Counted from the first letter of the stretch, positions 15,652 through 23,932 are shown. The stretch: 24,840 nt of DNA from an uncultured Eubacteriales bacterium (GCA_900546075.1 URBH01000035.1:1-24840), one strand, 5' to 3'. Translations and numbers: made by a program. The notes: generated from the letters alone by a model not told the origin.

Positions 15652-16507
15652 GGCGGTTCCCCTCCTTGAGCCGCTTGATCTCCGCCGCGGCCTGGTCGAT
15701 GGTGTAAACGTTTTTCACGTCCAGCCCCAGCTTTTTCAGCTCCAGGAAGACCTGGGTCACCTGGGGTATGTTCAGTCCCATTTGGGTCAGTTCTTCCGCG
15801 TGGGTAAACACCTGGGCTGGCGGCGCGTCCATGGCAAGCTTGGAGCCGTTCATCACCAGCAGGCGATCCGTCAGCCGCGCCACGTCCTCCATGGAGTGGG
15901 AGACCATCATGATTGTGGCGTTCTTCGCCTTGCGGTAGGACTGAATATTGCCCAGAATTTCCGAGCGTCCCACGGGGTCAAGGCCGGCGGTGGGTTCGTC
16001 CAGAATGAGAACTTCCGGCTCCATGGCAATCACACCCGCAATGGCCACCCGGCGCTTCTGGCCGCCGGAAAGGTCAAAGGGTGAGACCTCCAGCTGCTGC
16101 TCCGTAAGCCCCACGAACCCGGCGGCTTCCCGAACGCGGCGATCGACCTCTTCCGGGGACAGTCCCATGTTCTTGGGGCCAAAAGCGATGTCCTTGTACA
16201 CGGTTTCCTCAAACAGCTGATACTCCGGACACTGGAACACCAGCCCCACCCGGAACCGTGCCTGCCGGGTGAGCTTCTTGTCCGACCAGATGTCCTGCCC
16301 GTCCAGCAGCACCGTGCCGGAGGTGGGCTTCAGCAGTCCGTTCAGCTGCTGCATCAGGGTGGATTTCCCGGAGCCGGTGTGGCCGATGATGCCGATAAAC
16401 TCCCCCCGTTCTACGGAAAAGGATATGTCATCCAGCGCCTTATGCTCAAAGGGCGTCCCGGCGCTGTAAATATAAGTGAGATTCTTCACTTCCAGAATGG
16501 GTTTCAA
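15644..16507 (-). CDS. ecfA2: ECF transporter ATPase 2
   Basis: ABC-type ATPase of the shared energy-coupling module. The 287-residue product shows Walker A GHTGSGKS (42-49), the Q-loop FQCPEYQLFEE (91-101), signature LSGGQ (146-150), Walker B VLILDEP (166-172) and the switch histidine in MVSHSMEDVA. The opening KNLTYIYSAGTPFEHKALDDI is typical of EcfA2. The ATG at 16505-16507 follows GGGAGG about seven bases upstream. It lies 19 bases after ecfA1 and overlaps ecfT, so the module is made as one block. Confidence 0.95.
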   Translation of the reverse strand: MKPILEVKNLTYIYSAGTPFEHKALDDISFSVERGEFIGIIGHTGSGKSTLMQQLNGLLKPTSGTVLLDGQDIWSDKKLTRQARFRVGLVFQCPEYQLFEETVYKDIAFGPKNMGLSPEEVDRRVREAAGFVGLTEQQLEVSPFDLSGGQKRRVAIAGVIAMEPEVLILDEPTAGLDPVGRSEILGNIQSYRKAKNATIMMVSHSMEDVARLTDRLLVMNGSKLAMDAPPAQVFTHAEELTQMGLNIPQVTQVFLELKKLGLDVKNVYTIDQAAAEIKRLKEGNRHA

Positions 16508-16526
16508 GAAAATACCTCCCAGCGGG

Positions 16527-17375
16527 TCAGGCCATTACAAAATTATAAAGTGCCTGCGCGCATTCTTTCGGGTCTAATTTATCCAGCGGAAGGTCATAGC
16601 CCTCCTGATTCAGCTTCCAGCAAAGCTCCACCGTCTCCGGGGCGGCAAGTCCGATGCCGTGCAGCAGCTCCACCTGGGAGAAGACCTCCTTCGGCGTGCC
16701 GTCCGCCGCGACCTTGCCCTTGTCCAGCACCACGACGCGCTGTGCTTTGGCTGCTTCGTCCATGTGGTGGGTGATCAGAACCACCGTGATGCCCTTCTCC
16801 CGGTTCAGCCGTCCGATGGTGTCGATCACCTCTCGGCGTCCTCTTGGGTCAAGCATGGCGGTGGGTTCGTCCAGAACGATGCACTTCGGCTCCATGGCGA
16901 TCACGCCCGCAATGGCGATGCGCTGCTTCTGTCCGCCGGACAGCAAATGGGGCGCATGGGTGCGGTACTCGTACATGTCCACCTGCTTCAGGGCGCTGTC
17001 CACTCTGCGGCGAATTTCCGGGCTGGCAATGCCCAGATTTTCGGGGCCGAAGGCAACGTCCTCCTCCACCACATTCGCCACGATCTGGTTGTCCGGGTTC
17101 TGAAACACCATGCCCACGTTTCGCCGAATGGTGATAAGCCGGTCTTCATTGGCGGTATCGATGCCGCAGACATAGACCTTTCCCCCGGAGGGAAGCAGAA
17201 TGGCGTTGAAATGCTTGGCAAGGGTGGATTTTCCGCAGCCGTTGGTGCCGAGAACGGCCACAAAGCTGCCTTGTTCAATGGTCAAATTCAAATCCGCAAA
17301 CACGGGAACACCGGGCGTGTCCTCCACGCCCGGGTACGTGTATGCCAGATGCTCTACAGAAATTATGTCGCTCAA
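16527..17375 (-). CDS. ecfA1: ECF transporter ATPase 1
   Basis: First ATPase of the energy-coupling module, pairing with EcfA2. The 282-residue product has Walker A GTNGCGKS (43-50), Q-loop FQNPDNQIV, signature LSGGQ near 145, Walker B CIVLDEPTA near 165 and the switch motif LITHHMDEA. FQNPDNQIVA is characteristic of EcfA1. The start is unusual: the ATG at 17382-17384 touches the AGGAGG with no spacer, whereas the TTG at 17373-17375 lies eight bases after it, so I take the TTG. It follows the methyltransferase stop by 20 bases. Confidence 0.93.
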   Translation of the reverse strand: MSDIISVEHLAYTYPGVEDTPGVPVFADLNLTIEQGSFVAVLGTNGCGKSTLAKHFNAILLPSGGKVYVCGIDTANEDRLITIRRNVGMVFQNPDNQIVANVVEEDVAFGPENLGIASPEIRRRVDSALKQVDMYEYRTHAPHLLSGGQKQRIAIAGVIAMEPKCIVLDEPTAMLDPRGRREVIDTIGRLNREKGITVVLITHHMDEAAKAQRVVVLDKGKVAADGTPKEVFSQVELLHGIGLAAPETVELCWKLNQEGYDLPLDKLDPKECAQALYNFVMA

Positions 17376-17395
17376 ATCAGGCATCCTCCTATTTG

Positions 17396-18268
17396 TTACG
17401 GCGTCCACCGGCCGGTGGCGCCGCATGGAAGAACCAGCCCGGACTGCTTCACCGGCAGTCCCAGCTCACCGGCGGCCGTTTTGCCGCCATGCGTCGCCCC
17501 AAACACCACGTCGGAGGCATATGCCACGGCGGAGGGCGCGAGCCCGGTGGTATACGAATTGATGATGACGAACAGCGGCTCGTCGGACAGCAGCTTCACC
17601 GTCTCCTGTAAGAAGGGATAAAAGCTGGTCTCCATCTTCCAGATCTCACCGCCGGGTCCGCGGCCATAGCTGGGCGGATCCATGATAATGCCGTCATAGC
17701 GCCGTCCCCGGCGAATCTCCCGCTGGATGAACTTACCGCAGTCGTCCACGATCCAGTGGATGGGTCGGTCGGCAAGACCGGAGGCCACGGCGTTTTCCTT
17801 CGCCCAGGCCACCATGCCCTTGGAGGCGTCCACATGGTACACCTCCGCTCCCCCGGCAGCCGCCGCCAGGGTTGCGCCGCCGGAATAGGCGAACAGATTC
17901 AGCACCCGGACAGGACGGCGGGCGGAAACCGCCGCCACCTTTTCCCGGATGAAATCCCAGTTTGCCGCCTGCTCCGGGAAAACGCCTGTGTGCTTGAAAT
18001 TCATGGGCTTGACGTTGAAGGTCAGGTAGTCCTTATAATGAATCTGCCACCGTTCCGGGAGCTTGTTGTCCGTCCAGTGTCCGCCGCCGGTATTGGCGCG
18101 GACATAGCGGGCGTCATAACGCTTCCACTGGGGCGCCGTCTTGGGCGTGTTCCAGATCACCTGGGGGTCGGGGCGCACCAGAATGAACTTGCCCCACCGT
18201 TCCAGCCGCTCGCCGCCGCTGGCGTCCAAAACCTCATATTCCTTCCATTCATCGGAAATCCAGAGCAT
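17396..18268 (-). CDS. Class I SAM-dependent methyltransferase (RlmI-like, COG1092 type)
   Basis: Rossmann-fold methyltransferase of 290 residues related to the RlmI group that methylates 23S rRNA cytosine. Visible are motif I VLNLFAYSGGATLAAAAGG (122-140), the acidic residue in VYHVDASKG, and motif IV IIMDPPSYGRG (195-204). The first 90 residues (WGKFILVRPDPQVIW...YLTFNVKPMNFKHTGVFPEQ) resemble the linker domain of this family, but the N-terminal PUA domain of RlmI is missing, so the substrate is not certain. The ATG at 18266-18268 follows GGAGG by about seven bases. It lies 33 bases after the PBP1 gene and 20 before ecfA1, inside one probable operon. Confidence 0.88.
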   Translation of the reverse strand: MLWISDEWKEYEVLDASGGERLERWGKFILVRPDPQVIWNTPKTAPQWKRYDARYVRANTGGGHWTDNKLPERWQIHYKDYLTFNVKPMNFKHTGVFPEQAANWDFIREKVAAVSARRPVRVLNLFAYSGGATLAAAAGGAEVYHVDASKGMVAWAKENAVASGLADRPIHWIVDDCGKFIQREIRRGRRYDGIIMDPPSYGRGPGGEIWKMETSFYPFLQETVKLLSDEPLFVIINSYTTGLAPSAVAYASDVVFGATHGGKTAAGELGLPVKQSGLVLPCGATGRWTP

Positions 18269-18301
18269 TGGGTCTCCTCCCTCTTTCTCTTTCACCTTAT
18301 C

Positions 18302-21064
18302 TCAGCCGACAAAGCCGTCCCAGCCGCCATGCCAGCCGCCCCAGCCGCTGTCAGAGCTGTTGTCCCAGCCGCCGGTGGTGTCTTCCTCCGTACCGCCGGG
18401 CTGATACTCCTCCCAGGAACTCTGGGTGTGCAGCGGACACACGATATAGGGGGCATCCACACCGTTGTTCAGATTGTTGTAGAACCCGTGCCAGGAGGCG
18501 GGGTTGCCCTCAGAATCGATGAGATAGACATAGTAGTTGGCGGTGTAAATGTCGTTCAGTCCGAAGCCGTCCGCCGCCTTGATCTCGTCCACCTCAGCCT
18601 GGGTCAGCTTCACGAGGGACCTGGACTCGATCTGGGCGTCGCTGAACATATGGCAGTAGTCGGTCGCCACACCGCCGCCAGTGACGCAGTAGTCCACCTG
18701 CACGTGCTTGTCGCAGGTTCCCTCCGGCTCGTCGCCGTCGTAAACGTTCACGTAAACCACACGCTCCAGCCCCCGCACGTCGGCGCTGCAGGCCGCGGTG
18801 GCCTTCTTGCCGGAATCCAGGCACACGCCAACGCTGTGGAAGGCATTGCCATTGTACAGGCCTTCTCTCGGCAGGCCGTCGTGGATGGGCTGCATGACCG
18901 CCTTCCACAGCCGCGCCGCCGGGTTGGCGCTGCTTCCGGTGAGATAAATCTGCTCCGGGATATCGTAACCGCACCACACGGCCGCCGTGTAGTGGGTGGT
19001 ATAGCCGCAGAACCAACGGTCACGGTTGGAGGACGTGGTGCCGGTCTTGCCCGCGATGTTCTGTCCCGGGAAAATGGCCGCGCCGCCGGTGCCGTTGTTC
19101 GCCGCGTTGAACAGGCAGTAGTTCATATAATCCACAGTCTTCTGGCTGAGGATTTTCCGGGACTCCTGCTCATTGTCCACCACAACTTTGCCGTTGCTGT
19201 CGTAGACCTTGGTGAACAGTCTCGGCTCCCGGTAAACGCCGTCGTTAGCGAAGGTCGCATAGGCGGCGGACATCTCCCGCACGGTGGAGCCTACCGTCAG
19301 CGCGCCCAGCGCCAAAGGCGCCAGACCCACGTCGGACAGGCTCTGCCCGGAAGGCAGGGGGTAATTGTCGGTCAGGGAGCTTTGACCAAAGTTGTATTTG
19401 GCAAAGCTGTAGCCGTAATCCGCGCCGATGGTATCCAGCGTCCGGGCGGAAACGGTGTTGACGGAGGAAACGATGCCCTGATAGACGGTTCTGGCGTACT
19501 GGTACTGACGGTTGTCGTTTTTCGGCCAGTTGTTGCCGTCAATATAGGTCATGGGCAGGTCCTTCATCACCGACGCCGGGGTGACCTTGCCGGATTCAAA
19601 GGCCGGGGCGTAAACGGAAATGGGCTTCTGGGAGGAACCGGTCTGGAGCTTTGCCTGGGTGGCCTTGTTGTAGGCCAGGAAGGTGGTCTTCTCCCCCACG
19701 CCGCCGGACAGGGCAACCACGTCCCCCGTCTCGTTGTTGATGACCACGATGGCAGACTGGAGCTGCTGCTCACTGCGGGTGGTGGGAATGTTGCTCAGGT
19801 CGGTGTATACCGCGTCCACTTGCCGCTGCACGTCCATGTCCAGAGTGGTGTAAATATGGTAGCCGCCCTTCTGGATGCGGTTGAGGTAGATGCTCTGGTC
19901 GTTGGTGCTTAAGTTGTCCCAGACCTTGCCGTCCTGCTCCGCAAGGTAGCTGGCAAAGTCCACGATCACGGCGTCCACGAACCAGGAATAGATATGCTGA
20001 GAAGCGTCCGTGCTGACCGCCACCTGCTCGCCGCACTGGGGGCAGTAGCAGGTATCTCCCTCGCCGGTAAAGTGGCTGCGGGTGTTCTCATAACCGCAGT
20101 TGTCGCAGACCGTCCAGCGGTCGGCGTCGTCGATGCCCTCTTTGAACACCATTTCCTGAGCCACGGCCGCATCGTATTGCTCCTGGGTCAGGTAGCCCTG
20201 ATCCATCATTTCGCTCAGAACATTCAGCTGACGGTAGCGGTTTCGGGCAGCGCCGTCCCGCTCCTCGCCCTTGTACATATACACGCTCTCGGAATAGGGG
20301 TTGAACAGGGAGGGGTTATTGGTAATACTGATCAGGCTGGCGCACTCGGCAGTGGTCAGATTCTGAAGCTCCTTGCCGAAATACTCCGCCGCGGCGCTCT
20401 TGACGCCGTAGCAGCCACGCCCCAGGTAAATCTCGTTGAGGTAATACTCCATGATCAGGTCTTTGTCGTATTCCCGCTCGAAAATCTGCGCCCGGAAAAT
20501 CTCCATAACCTTTCGCTGAACGGTGACGCTTTTTTCACCGGTGTGGTTCTTGATGAACTGCTGGGTGATGGTGGAGCCGCCGAACTGCTCGTCGCCGCCG
20601 AAGAACATGTTCAGGCAGGCTTTCATGGTGGTGATCCAGTCCACGCCCTGATGCTCATAGAACCGCTTATCCTCGATGGCCACGGCGGCGTGAATCAGGT
20701 CTTCGGGAATTTCGTCAATGGACGCCCACTGGCGGTCGGTGGTGGTATAAATCTGCTGCAACAGCTGGATATCGCCATGGTTGTCCACATAATAGATAAA
20801 GGAGGTCTGCTCCAGGTCATAATCGTCCAGAGACCAGTCGGCGGCCTCTGTCAGAATGTCCTCCTGCAAATAGTCTCCCAGTGTGCCGATGAAGACCGTA
20901 CCGCAGATCAGCACGATCAGAAGAACCGTCGCCGCCGCGCCGAGGGCAATTTTCAGCACGGAACCGGCTACGGAGAAAATCATATACAGCAGCTTCAGCG
21001 ACCAGTGGGGATTCCACTCCTGCCGGAGCTTCTTGCGCCTCCTGGGTCTTTTTTCGTTTGCCAT
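18302..21064 (-). CDS. Class A penicillin-binding protein (PBP1) with internal zinc ribbon
   Basis: Bifunctional peptidoglycan synthase of 920 residues that polymerises glycan strands and cross-links them outside the membrane. In order: basic cytoplasmic tail (1-20); membrane helix (about 36-60); GT51 transglycosylase with catalytic AIEDKRFYEHQGVD (129-142) and GGSTITQQ (162-169); an insert with C320-x2-C323 and C341-x2-C344, a zinc-ribbon pattern; transpeptidase with SSQK (477-480), SVN (534-536) and KTG (673-675). A cysteine-containing region follows and the tail is rich in Gly and Trp (898-920). The ATG follows GGAGG by six bases. It heads the long operon that continues into the methyltransferase, ecfA1A2T and truA. 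The zinc ribbon is not part of standard PBP1 architecture. Confidence 0.95.
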   Translation of the reverse strand: MANEKRPRRRKKLRQEWNPHWSLKLLYMIFSVAGSVLKIALGAAATVLLIVLICGTVFIGTLGDYLQEDILTEAADWSLDDYDLEQTSFIYYVDNHGDIQLLQQIYTTTDRQWASIDEIPEDLIHAAVAIEDKRFYEHQGVDWITTMKACLNMFFGGDEQFGGSTITQQFIKNHTGEKSVTVQRKVMEIFRAQIFEREYDKDLIMEYYLNEIYLGRGCYGVKSAAAEYFGKELQNLTTAECASLISITNNPSLFNPYSESVYMYKGEERDGAARNRYRQLNVLSEMMDQGYLTQEQYDAAVAQEMVFKEGIDDADRWTVCDNCGYENTRSHFTGEGDTCYCPQCGEQVAVSTDASQHIYSWFVDAVIVDFASYLAEQDGKVWDNLSTNDQSIYLNRIQKGGYHIYTTLDMDVQRQVDAVYTDLSNIPTTRSEQQLQSAIVVINNETGDVVALSGGVGEKTTFLAYNKATQAKLQTGSSQKPISVYAPAFESGKVTPASVMKDLPMTYIDGNNWPKNDNRQYQYARTVYQGIVSSVNTVSARTLDTIGADYGYSFAKYNFGQSSLTDNYPLPSGQSLSDVGLAPLALGALTVGSTVREMSAAYATFANDGVYREPRLFTKVYDSNGKVVVDNEQESRKILSQKTVDYMNYCLFNAANNGTGGAAIFPGQNIAGKTGTTSSNRDRWFCGYTTHYTAAVWCGYDIPEQIYLTGSSANPAARLWKAVMQPIHDGLPREGLYNGNAFHSVGVCLDSGKKATAACSADVRGLERVVYVNVYDGDEPEGTCDKHVQVDYCVTGGGVATDYCHMFSDAQIESRSLVKLTQAEVDEIKAADGFGLNDIYTANYYVYLIDSEGNPASWHGFYNNLNNGVDAPYIVCPLHTQSSWEEYQPGGTEEDTTGGWDNSSDSGWGGWHGGWDGFVG

Positions 21065-21108
21065 AGGGTACCTCCAATAGAAGCAGGACGCGCCTGCCTG
21101 GTAAATCC

Positions 21109-21157
21109 ATTATAACCAGTGTCATATTCGCATAACACTACTCATATCATTATACCA
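21109..21157 (-). promoter_or_regulatory. Promoter region of the PBP1 operon
   Basis: The minus strand has two TATAAT boxes: 21149-21154, preceded by TGG to give an extended -10 (TGGTATAAT), and 21109-21114. Neither has a convincing -35 box at 17 bases. The extended one is the better candidate and would give a leader of about 80 bases. Confidence 0.55.
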
Positions 21158-21242
21158 TACCGGATGGAAAAACGAAAGCCCCAATTTATAAATAAACTTT
21201 TAATTGTGGGAGATACTATATTTGACAAAAGGAGGAATGCGT

Positions 21243-21464
21243 ATGCTGAAAAAATCGGCGAGCCTTATTTTGCTTCTGTATCTCACCCTGGGGTGCTTCC
21301 GGGGGTATCTGGCGCTGTTTGACAAGGGTGCTTCCGAGCCAAAGCAGATTTTCCCCTGTCCGGTGTCCTCCCTCCCCGATGCCGACCGGGAGGCGCTGGA
21401 AAAGGGCATCCCCGTCCGCTCGGAGGACGAGCTGAATCAGCTTCTGGAAGATTTCCTGTCCTAG
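21243..21464 (+). CDS. Small BofC C-terminal-domain-like membrane/exported protein
   Basis: A 73-residue product with an N-terminal hydrophobic segment (residues 6-18), then GYLALFDKGASEPKQIFPCPVSSLPDADREALEKGIPVRSEDELNQLLEDFLS in outline: a strand GYLALF, a DREALEKGI turn, and a closing helix ELNQLLED. This pattern resembles the C-terminal domain of BofC (bypass of forespore C), found in many clostridia as a stand-alone protein. LTLGC at 14-18 could be read as a lipobox, but the helix is short. I chose the ATG at 21243 because AGGAGG lies seven bases upstream; the frame extends further but without a ribosome binding site. Function unknown. Confidence 0.7.
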   Translation: MLKKSASLILLLYLTLGCFRGYLALFDKGASEPKQIFPCPVSSLPDADREALEKGIPVRSEDELNQLLEDFLS

Positions 21465-21494
21465 GGTTTCTCTGTTTCTGTACAAAATCACCTC

Positions 21495-21523
21495 TTGATT
21501 TTATGTCCTCCTTGCGGTAGAAT
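21495..21523 (+). promoter_or_regulatory. Promoter of the DUF1292 gene
   Basis: TTGATT (21495-21500) and TAGAAT (21518-21523) are 17 bases apart, about 30 bases before the DUF1292 start. The -35 box overlaps a weak AT-rich hairpin (21484-21503) that follows the previous gene. Read-through could also reach the 6S RNA gene downstream. Confidence 0.65.
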
Positions 21524-21552
21524 ATAGGCATCAAACGCGGGGGGCGATTTCC

Positions 21553-21831
21553 TTGGCAGATCAATACGGTTCTGATTTCATCACCATCGTGGATGAGGAA
21601 GGCACCGAATACGAGCTGGAGGTTCTCAGCACGCTGGAGTACAACGGCAATACCTATATGGCAGTCATTCCTGCGGATGACGGTTCCGATTCTCCGGATT
21701 TGGAGGTCAGCATTTTCAAGTCCGTCGAGGAAGACGGGGAGCCGATCCTGTGCGCCATCGAGGACGAGGCGGAATTGCAGGCCGTGTACGACCTGATTAT
21801 GGATTCCCTCTATTCGGAGGACGCAGAATAA
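21553..21831 (+). CDS. DUF1292 domain protein
   Basis: A 92-residue acidic cytoplasmic protein of the DUF1292 family (YrzB of Bacillus is a member). It matches the family well: DFITIVDEEGTEYELEVLSTLEYNGNTYMAVIPADD as the N-terminal beta part, then VSIFKSVEEDGEPILCAIEDEAELQAVYDLIM. No ATG is possible near the N-terminus; the start is TTG at 21553-21555, with GGGGGG about eight bases upstream. Its function is unknown. It lies immediately upstream of the probable 6S RNA. Confidence 0.9.
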   Translation: MADQYGSDFITIVDEEGTEYELEVLSTLEYNGNTYMAVIPADDGSDSPDLEVSIFKSVEEDGEPILCAIEDEAELQAVYDLIMDSLYSEDAE

Positions 21832-21837
21832 AAGGCG

Positions 21838-22038
21838 CAAGTCTCCTGCTTGGTGCGTAGCGTGTCCTTTTGGACCCACATTTTTTTATTGGGACGTTAG
21901 ACTTCCCGGCCTGTTTGCAGACCTCCCGCCCCCGCTTCGACGGAGGGTGGATGCTGGGAGCAGTAATGGTCGGGAGCGGCATCCCACCTGCCTTTTCGTG
22001 CAGGTCATAATTGGACGCGATACGGCTAAAGCGGGGTG
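21838..22038 (+). ncRNA. ssrS: Probable 6S RNA
   Basis: 6S RNA binds the housekeeping RNA polymerase by mimicking an open promoter. Folding by eye gives the signature architecture. The closing stem pairs 21845-21851 (CCTGCTT) with 22029-22035 (AAGCGGG), and 21856-21867 with 22013-22024 (11 of 12 pairs, one G-U), separated by a 4x4 internal loop. A large central bubble follows, with a small hairpin (ACCTGC / GCAGGT near 21986-22005) on its 3' side. The terminal stem pairs CCCGGCC (21905-21911) with GGTCGGG (21968-21974) and continues inward. A perfect terminator follows directly. No conserved sequence was matched, so the call rests on structure; exact ends are uncertain and a promoter is not clear. 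Confidence 0.68.
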
Positions 22039-22068
22039 CATGGGGAGCTTCGGCTCCCCATGTTTTTT
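22039..22068 (+). terminator. Terminator after the probable 6S RNA
   Basis: A perfect 10-bp stem, CATGGGGAGC / GCTCCCCATG with TTCG loop, followed by six T. It is among the strongest terminators in the window and fixes the 3' end of the RNA gene. Confidence 0.93.
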
Positions 22069-22211
22069 CTTAGGGCGTATCTGACCGGTGACCGCAGATC
22101 TTTTCCTTTGGCAATCGCGTCAGTTTGTCCCAAACAACGCACTTGTGGGACGTCCCCTACGAATATTCTGTAAAATTTTTTCTAATTCCGCCCCCTTCGG
22201 CAGATTACCCC
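22069..22211. other. Non-coding stretch, possible repeat remnant
   Basis: No gene is seen. The opening AGGGCGTATCTGAC looks like the end of a dispersed element, and GTCCCA...TGGGAC (near 22129-22152) can form a small stem. I cannot show from one copy that it is a repeat. The promoter of the foldase gene lies at its right end. Confidence 0.3.
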
Positions 22212-22240
22212 TTGAAACCGGCGGGAAAATAGATTATAAT
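22212..22240 (+). promoter_or_regulatory. SigA-type promoter of the PrsA-like gene
   Basis: TTGAAA (22212-22217) and TATAAT (22235-22240) with a 17-base spacer, a near-consensus promoter. The start would lie near 22247, leaving about 60 bases of leader. Confidence 0.88.
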
Positions 22241-22305
22241 ACCTTGGTCTATGCGTAAAACCAACCGCGTTATGACCAAAAGGACAAATGAGAGGATTTG
22301 ATTAC

Positions 22306-23913
22306 ATGAGCGCATCCAGCAAGAAGAAGCTCCGCAATGAGCAGCAGACCGCCAAAATGACGGAAAAACAGGTCGCTGAGCAGAAGGAAGCAAAGAAGCT
22401 AACGCTTTACACCACCATTTTTGTCGTCGTTCTGGCCGTCATGGTGGTATTCGCCATCGCCATCGGCGTCACCAGAAGCATCTCCAACAGCGGCGTCCGG
22501 GAACGGAATACCGTGGCTCTGACCGTAGGCGATCACGAGATCAGCAACGCCGAGCTGAGCTATTTCTATATGAGCGCCATCAACAACTTTAACTCCAATT
22601 ATGGCAACTATGCCGCCATGATGGGTCTGGACACCTCCAAGCCCCTGGACGAGCAGGTCATCAACAACGACACCGGCCTGACCTGGGCGGATGATTTCCT
22701 GAACACCGCCAAGGACAACGCCCGCAGCGTCTACGCCATGGCGGACGCCGCCGAGGCCGCAGGCTTCACCCTGTCCGAGGACGAGCTTGCCGAGATTGAC
22801 ACCAGCATCAGCAACATGAAGATGTACGCCACCCTGTACGGCTATTCCAGCACCAAGGACTTCCTGAAAGCCCAGTACGGCAGCGGCGCCACCGAGGAAA
22901 GCTACAAGCAGTATGTCACCGTCAATACCCTGGCCAACGCTTACTACAACAGCTACTCTTCTTCCCTGACCTACACCGACGCCGACCTGCGCGCCGCCGA
23001 GAGCGAGAATTACGACAGGTATTCCTCCTTCACCTACAACACCTACTACCTCGCTGCCAGCAAGTTCCAGGCGGAGGATGAGGATGACAGTGACAAGGCC
23101 GTAAAGGCCGCCGAGGAAGCCGCCAATTCCCTGATTGGTGAGGATGTCGCCACCGTGGCGGACTTTGACGCCGCCATCGCCGCTCTGGACATCAATAAGG
23201 ACACCGAGGCTTCCAGCACCGCTTACACCGACCAGCAGTATGCCTCCGTTTCCACCACCGTCCGGGATTGGATCACCGACAGCGCCCGCAAGGAGGGCGA
23301 CAAGACCGTGATCGCCAACACCACCACTTCTACCGATGACGACGGCAACGAGACCAAGACCACTCTGGGCTACTATGCCGTGTTCTTCACCGGCTCCAAT
23401 GACAACACCTTCCCCCTGGTGAATGTGCGCCACATTCTGGTCAAGTTCGAGGGCGGCACCACCGATTCCACCACCGGCACCACCACCTACTCCGACGAGG
23501 AGAAGAACGCCGCCAAGCAGAAGGCAGAGGAGATTCTGGACGAGTGGATGTCCGGCGACGCCACCGAGGATTCCTTCGCCGCCCTGGCCAATGAGAAATC
23601 CGACGACGGCGACGGCACCACCGGCGGCCTGTACGAGAACGTCTATCCCGGCCAGATGGTGTCCAGCTTCAACGACTGGTGCTTTGACGCAAGCCGTCAG
23701 AGCGGCAACACCGGTATCATCGAGTCCGAGTATGGCTACCACGTCATGTACTTCGTAGGCAAGAGCAGCACCACCTACCGTGACTACCAGATCGAGAGCG
23801 AGCTGCGCAGCACCGACACCCAGGAATGGTACGACGCGACCGTGGAAGCCGTGCCCATGACCGACGGCAATACCAAGTATATCCGCAAAAACCTGATCAT
23901 CAGCGCCAGCTAA
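22306..23913 (+). CDS. PrsA/SurA-type peptidyl-prolyl isomerase foldase
   Basis: Extracytoplasmic folding factor of 535 residues. A charged cytoplasmic segment (1-31) is followed by a membrane helix (32-57), a helical SurA/trigger-factor-type chaperone domain (about 70-245), an Asp/Ser/Thr-rich middle, and a parvulin PPIase domain (about 370-486) with NVRHILVKFEG, EDSFAALANEKSDDGDGTTGG and IIESEYGYHVMYFVG. It has no lipobox, so it is anchored by the helix rather than by a lipid as in Bacillus PrsA. I prefer the ATG at 22306 (AGAGG ten bases upstream); another in-frame ATG at 22288 follows AAAGG closely and is possible. Own promoter; monocistronic. Confidence 0.9.
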   Translation: MSASSKKKLRNEQQTAKMTEKQVAEQKEAKKLTLYTTIFVVVLAVMVVFAIAIGVTRSISNSGVRERNTVALTVGDHEISNAELSYFYMSAINNFNSNYGNYAAMMGLDTSKPLDEQVINNDTGLTWADDFLNTAKDNARSVYAMADAAEAAGFTLSEDELAEIDTSISNMKMYATLYGYSSTKDFLKAQYGSGATEESYKQYVTVNTLANAYYNSYSSSLTYTDADLRAAESENYDRYSSFTYNTYYLAASKFQAEDEDDSDKAVKAAEEAANSLIGEDVATVADFDAAIAALDINKDTEASSTAYTDQQYASVSTTVRDWITDSARKEGDKTVIANTTTSTDDDGNETKTTLGYYAVFFTGSNDNTFPLVNVRHILVKFEGGTTDSTTGTTTYSDEEKNAAKQKAEEILDEWMSGDATEDSFAALANEKSDDGDGTTGGLYENVYPGQMVSSFNDWCFDASRQSGNTGIIESEYGYHVMYFVGKSSTTYRDYQIESELRSTDTQEWYDATVEAVPMTDGNTKYIRKNLIISAS

Positions 23914-23932
23914 GCGTTTCAAGCAAAACCAC

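Noticed and set aside
17756..19912. Plus-strand reading frame of 718 codons
   Set aside because: Spans the boundary of the methyltransferase and PBP1 genes on the other strand, with no motif of its own.
21853..22035. Signal recognition particle RNA or tmRNA
   Set aside because: The SRP loop motif GGAAG...AGCAGCC and any tRNA-like ends of tmRNA are absent, whereas the long bubble-containing rod fits 6S RNA.
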